Shown here piece by piece: positions 14,010 through 14,172 of a DNA stretch of 14,172 nt. Each line of letters begins with the position of its first letter. Position 1 is the first letter of the stretch. Made by a program: the position numbers and the translations under genes. A model generated the notes under the pieces. The model saw only the letters and a list, made by a program, of their open reading frames with translations, did not search any database and had not been told where the DNA came from. Source of the stretch: Saprospirales bacterium (lineage in GTDB: Bacteria > Bacteroidota > Bacteroidia > Chitinophagales > Saprospiraceae); contig PWJP01000282.1 in the NCBI GenBank assembly GCA_003559985.1, positions 1-14,172 of the forward strand, in the 5' to 3' direction.

Positions 14010-14172
14010 GACATTTTTCCACAATTCCTGTTTTTTCACTTCTGACGGTCTTTGCCCTGTTGCTGGTTGCCTGCTCCCCGGGAGAGGACTTTGAACCCTG
14101 CGAGGAGCATTTTGATTTGGCGGCCTGGGTGGAGGATGAGACAGCCCGGATTAAAGCCGGGGATGTAGTGGC
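14006..14172 (+). CDS. Putative lipoprotein, N-terminal part (runs off the window)
   Basis: The ATG overlaps the gpmI stop codon in an ATGA arrangement. The 55 complete codons visible begin MRHFSTIPVF, followed by a hydrophobic stretch and the lipobox LLVAC, so Cys23 is the predicted lipidated residue. The mature part begins SPGEDFEPCEEHFDL and is acidic, with a second Cys at 32. Too little is present to name the family. The overlap means it is co-transcribed with gpmI. Confidence 0.7.
   Translation, partial: MRHFSTIPVFSLLTVFALLLVACSPGEDFEPCEEHFDLAAWVEDETARIKAGDVV

Overview
The window looks like a chromosomal segment of a free-living member of the Bacteroidota. Several things point there. 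There is a degradative-type (class II) HMG-CoA reductase beside a GYDIA-type GHMP kinase. There is a sigma factor followed by a membrane-anchored outer-membrane beta-barrel protein, a DUF4783 protein, and lipoproteins with Bacteroidota-style lipoboxes. Perfect TAnnTTTG boxes, the Bacteroidota -7 promoter element, lie upstream of several genes, while Shine-Dalgarno sequences are mostly absent. A mevalonate pathway inside Bacteroidota favours Flavobacteriia or Saprospiria. Saprospiria-like is my guess, but the sequence does not prove it. Base composition is balanced, and I see no insertion sequence, phage, CRISPR array, rRNA or tRNA.

Layout. (1) 1-1073: C-terminal two thirds or so of a SulP anion transporter with its STAS domain. 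(2) 1145-4714: an isoprenoid block with type 2 isopentenyl-diphosphate isomerase (fni), class II HMG-CoA reductase (mvaA) and a GYDIA-family GHMP kinase. The kinase probably has its own promoter, with a dyad symmetry over its -7 box. (3) 4901-8068: an ECF-like sigma factor, a protein predicted to span both membranes (cytoplasmic segment, one inner-membrane helix, a long disordered periplasmic linker, an outer-membrane barrel), and a lipoprotein that may be surface exposed. (4) 8069-8650: a gene-free stretch built of degenerate repeats, including two diverged copies of a ~112-bp direct repeat. (5) 8651-11389: Nfu-type Fe-S protein, inositol monophosphatase-family enzyme and MacB/FtsX-type permease. 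(6) 11390-11800: a second gene-free stretch with several different 7-8-nt tandem repeats. (7) 11801-12187: a DUF4783 protein, the only minus-strand gene. (8) 12474-14172: phosphoglycerate mutase gpmI, overlapping the start of a lipoprotein gene cut by the window end.

How the parts work together. Block 2 supplies steps of isoprenoid precursor synthesis (mevalonate formation, a probable mevalonate-side phosphorylation, IPP/DMAPP isomerisation). The remaining pathway kinases and the decarboxylase are not in the window. Block 3 is the most interesting part. Its architecture matches the recently described dual membrane-spanning anti-sigma factors (Dma) of Bacteroides thetaiotaomicron, in which one polypeptide links an outer-membrane barrel to a cytoplasmic sigma factor. 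Here a third gene, encoding a lipoprotein, is added downstream. The two repeat-rich intergenic regions are the other notable feature: they resemble the heptanucleotide STRR repeats known from filamentous cyanobacteria.
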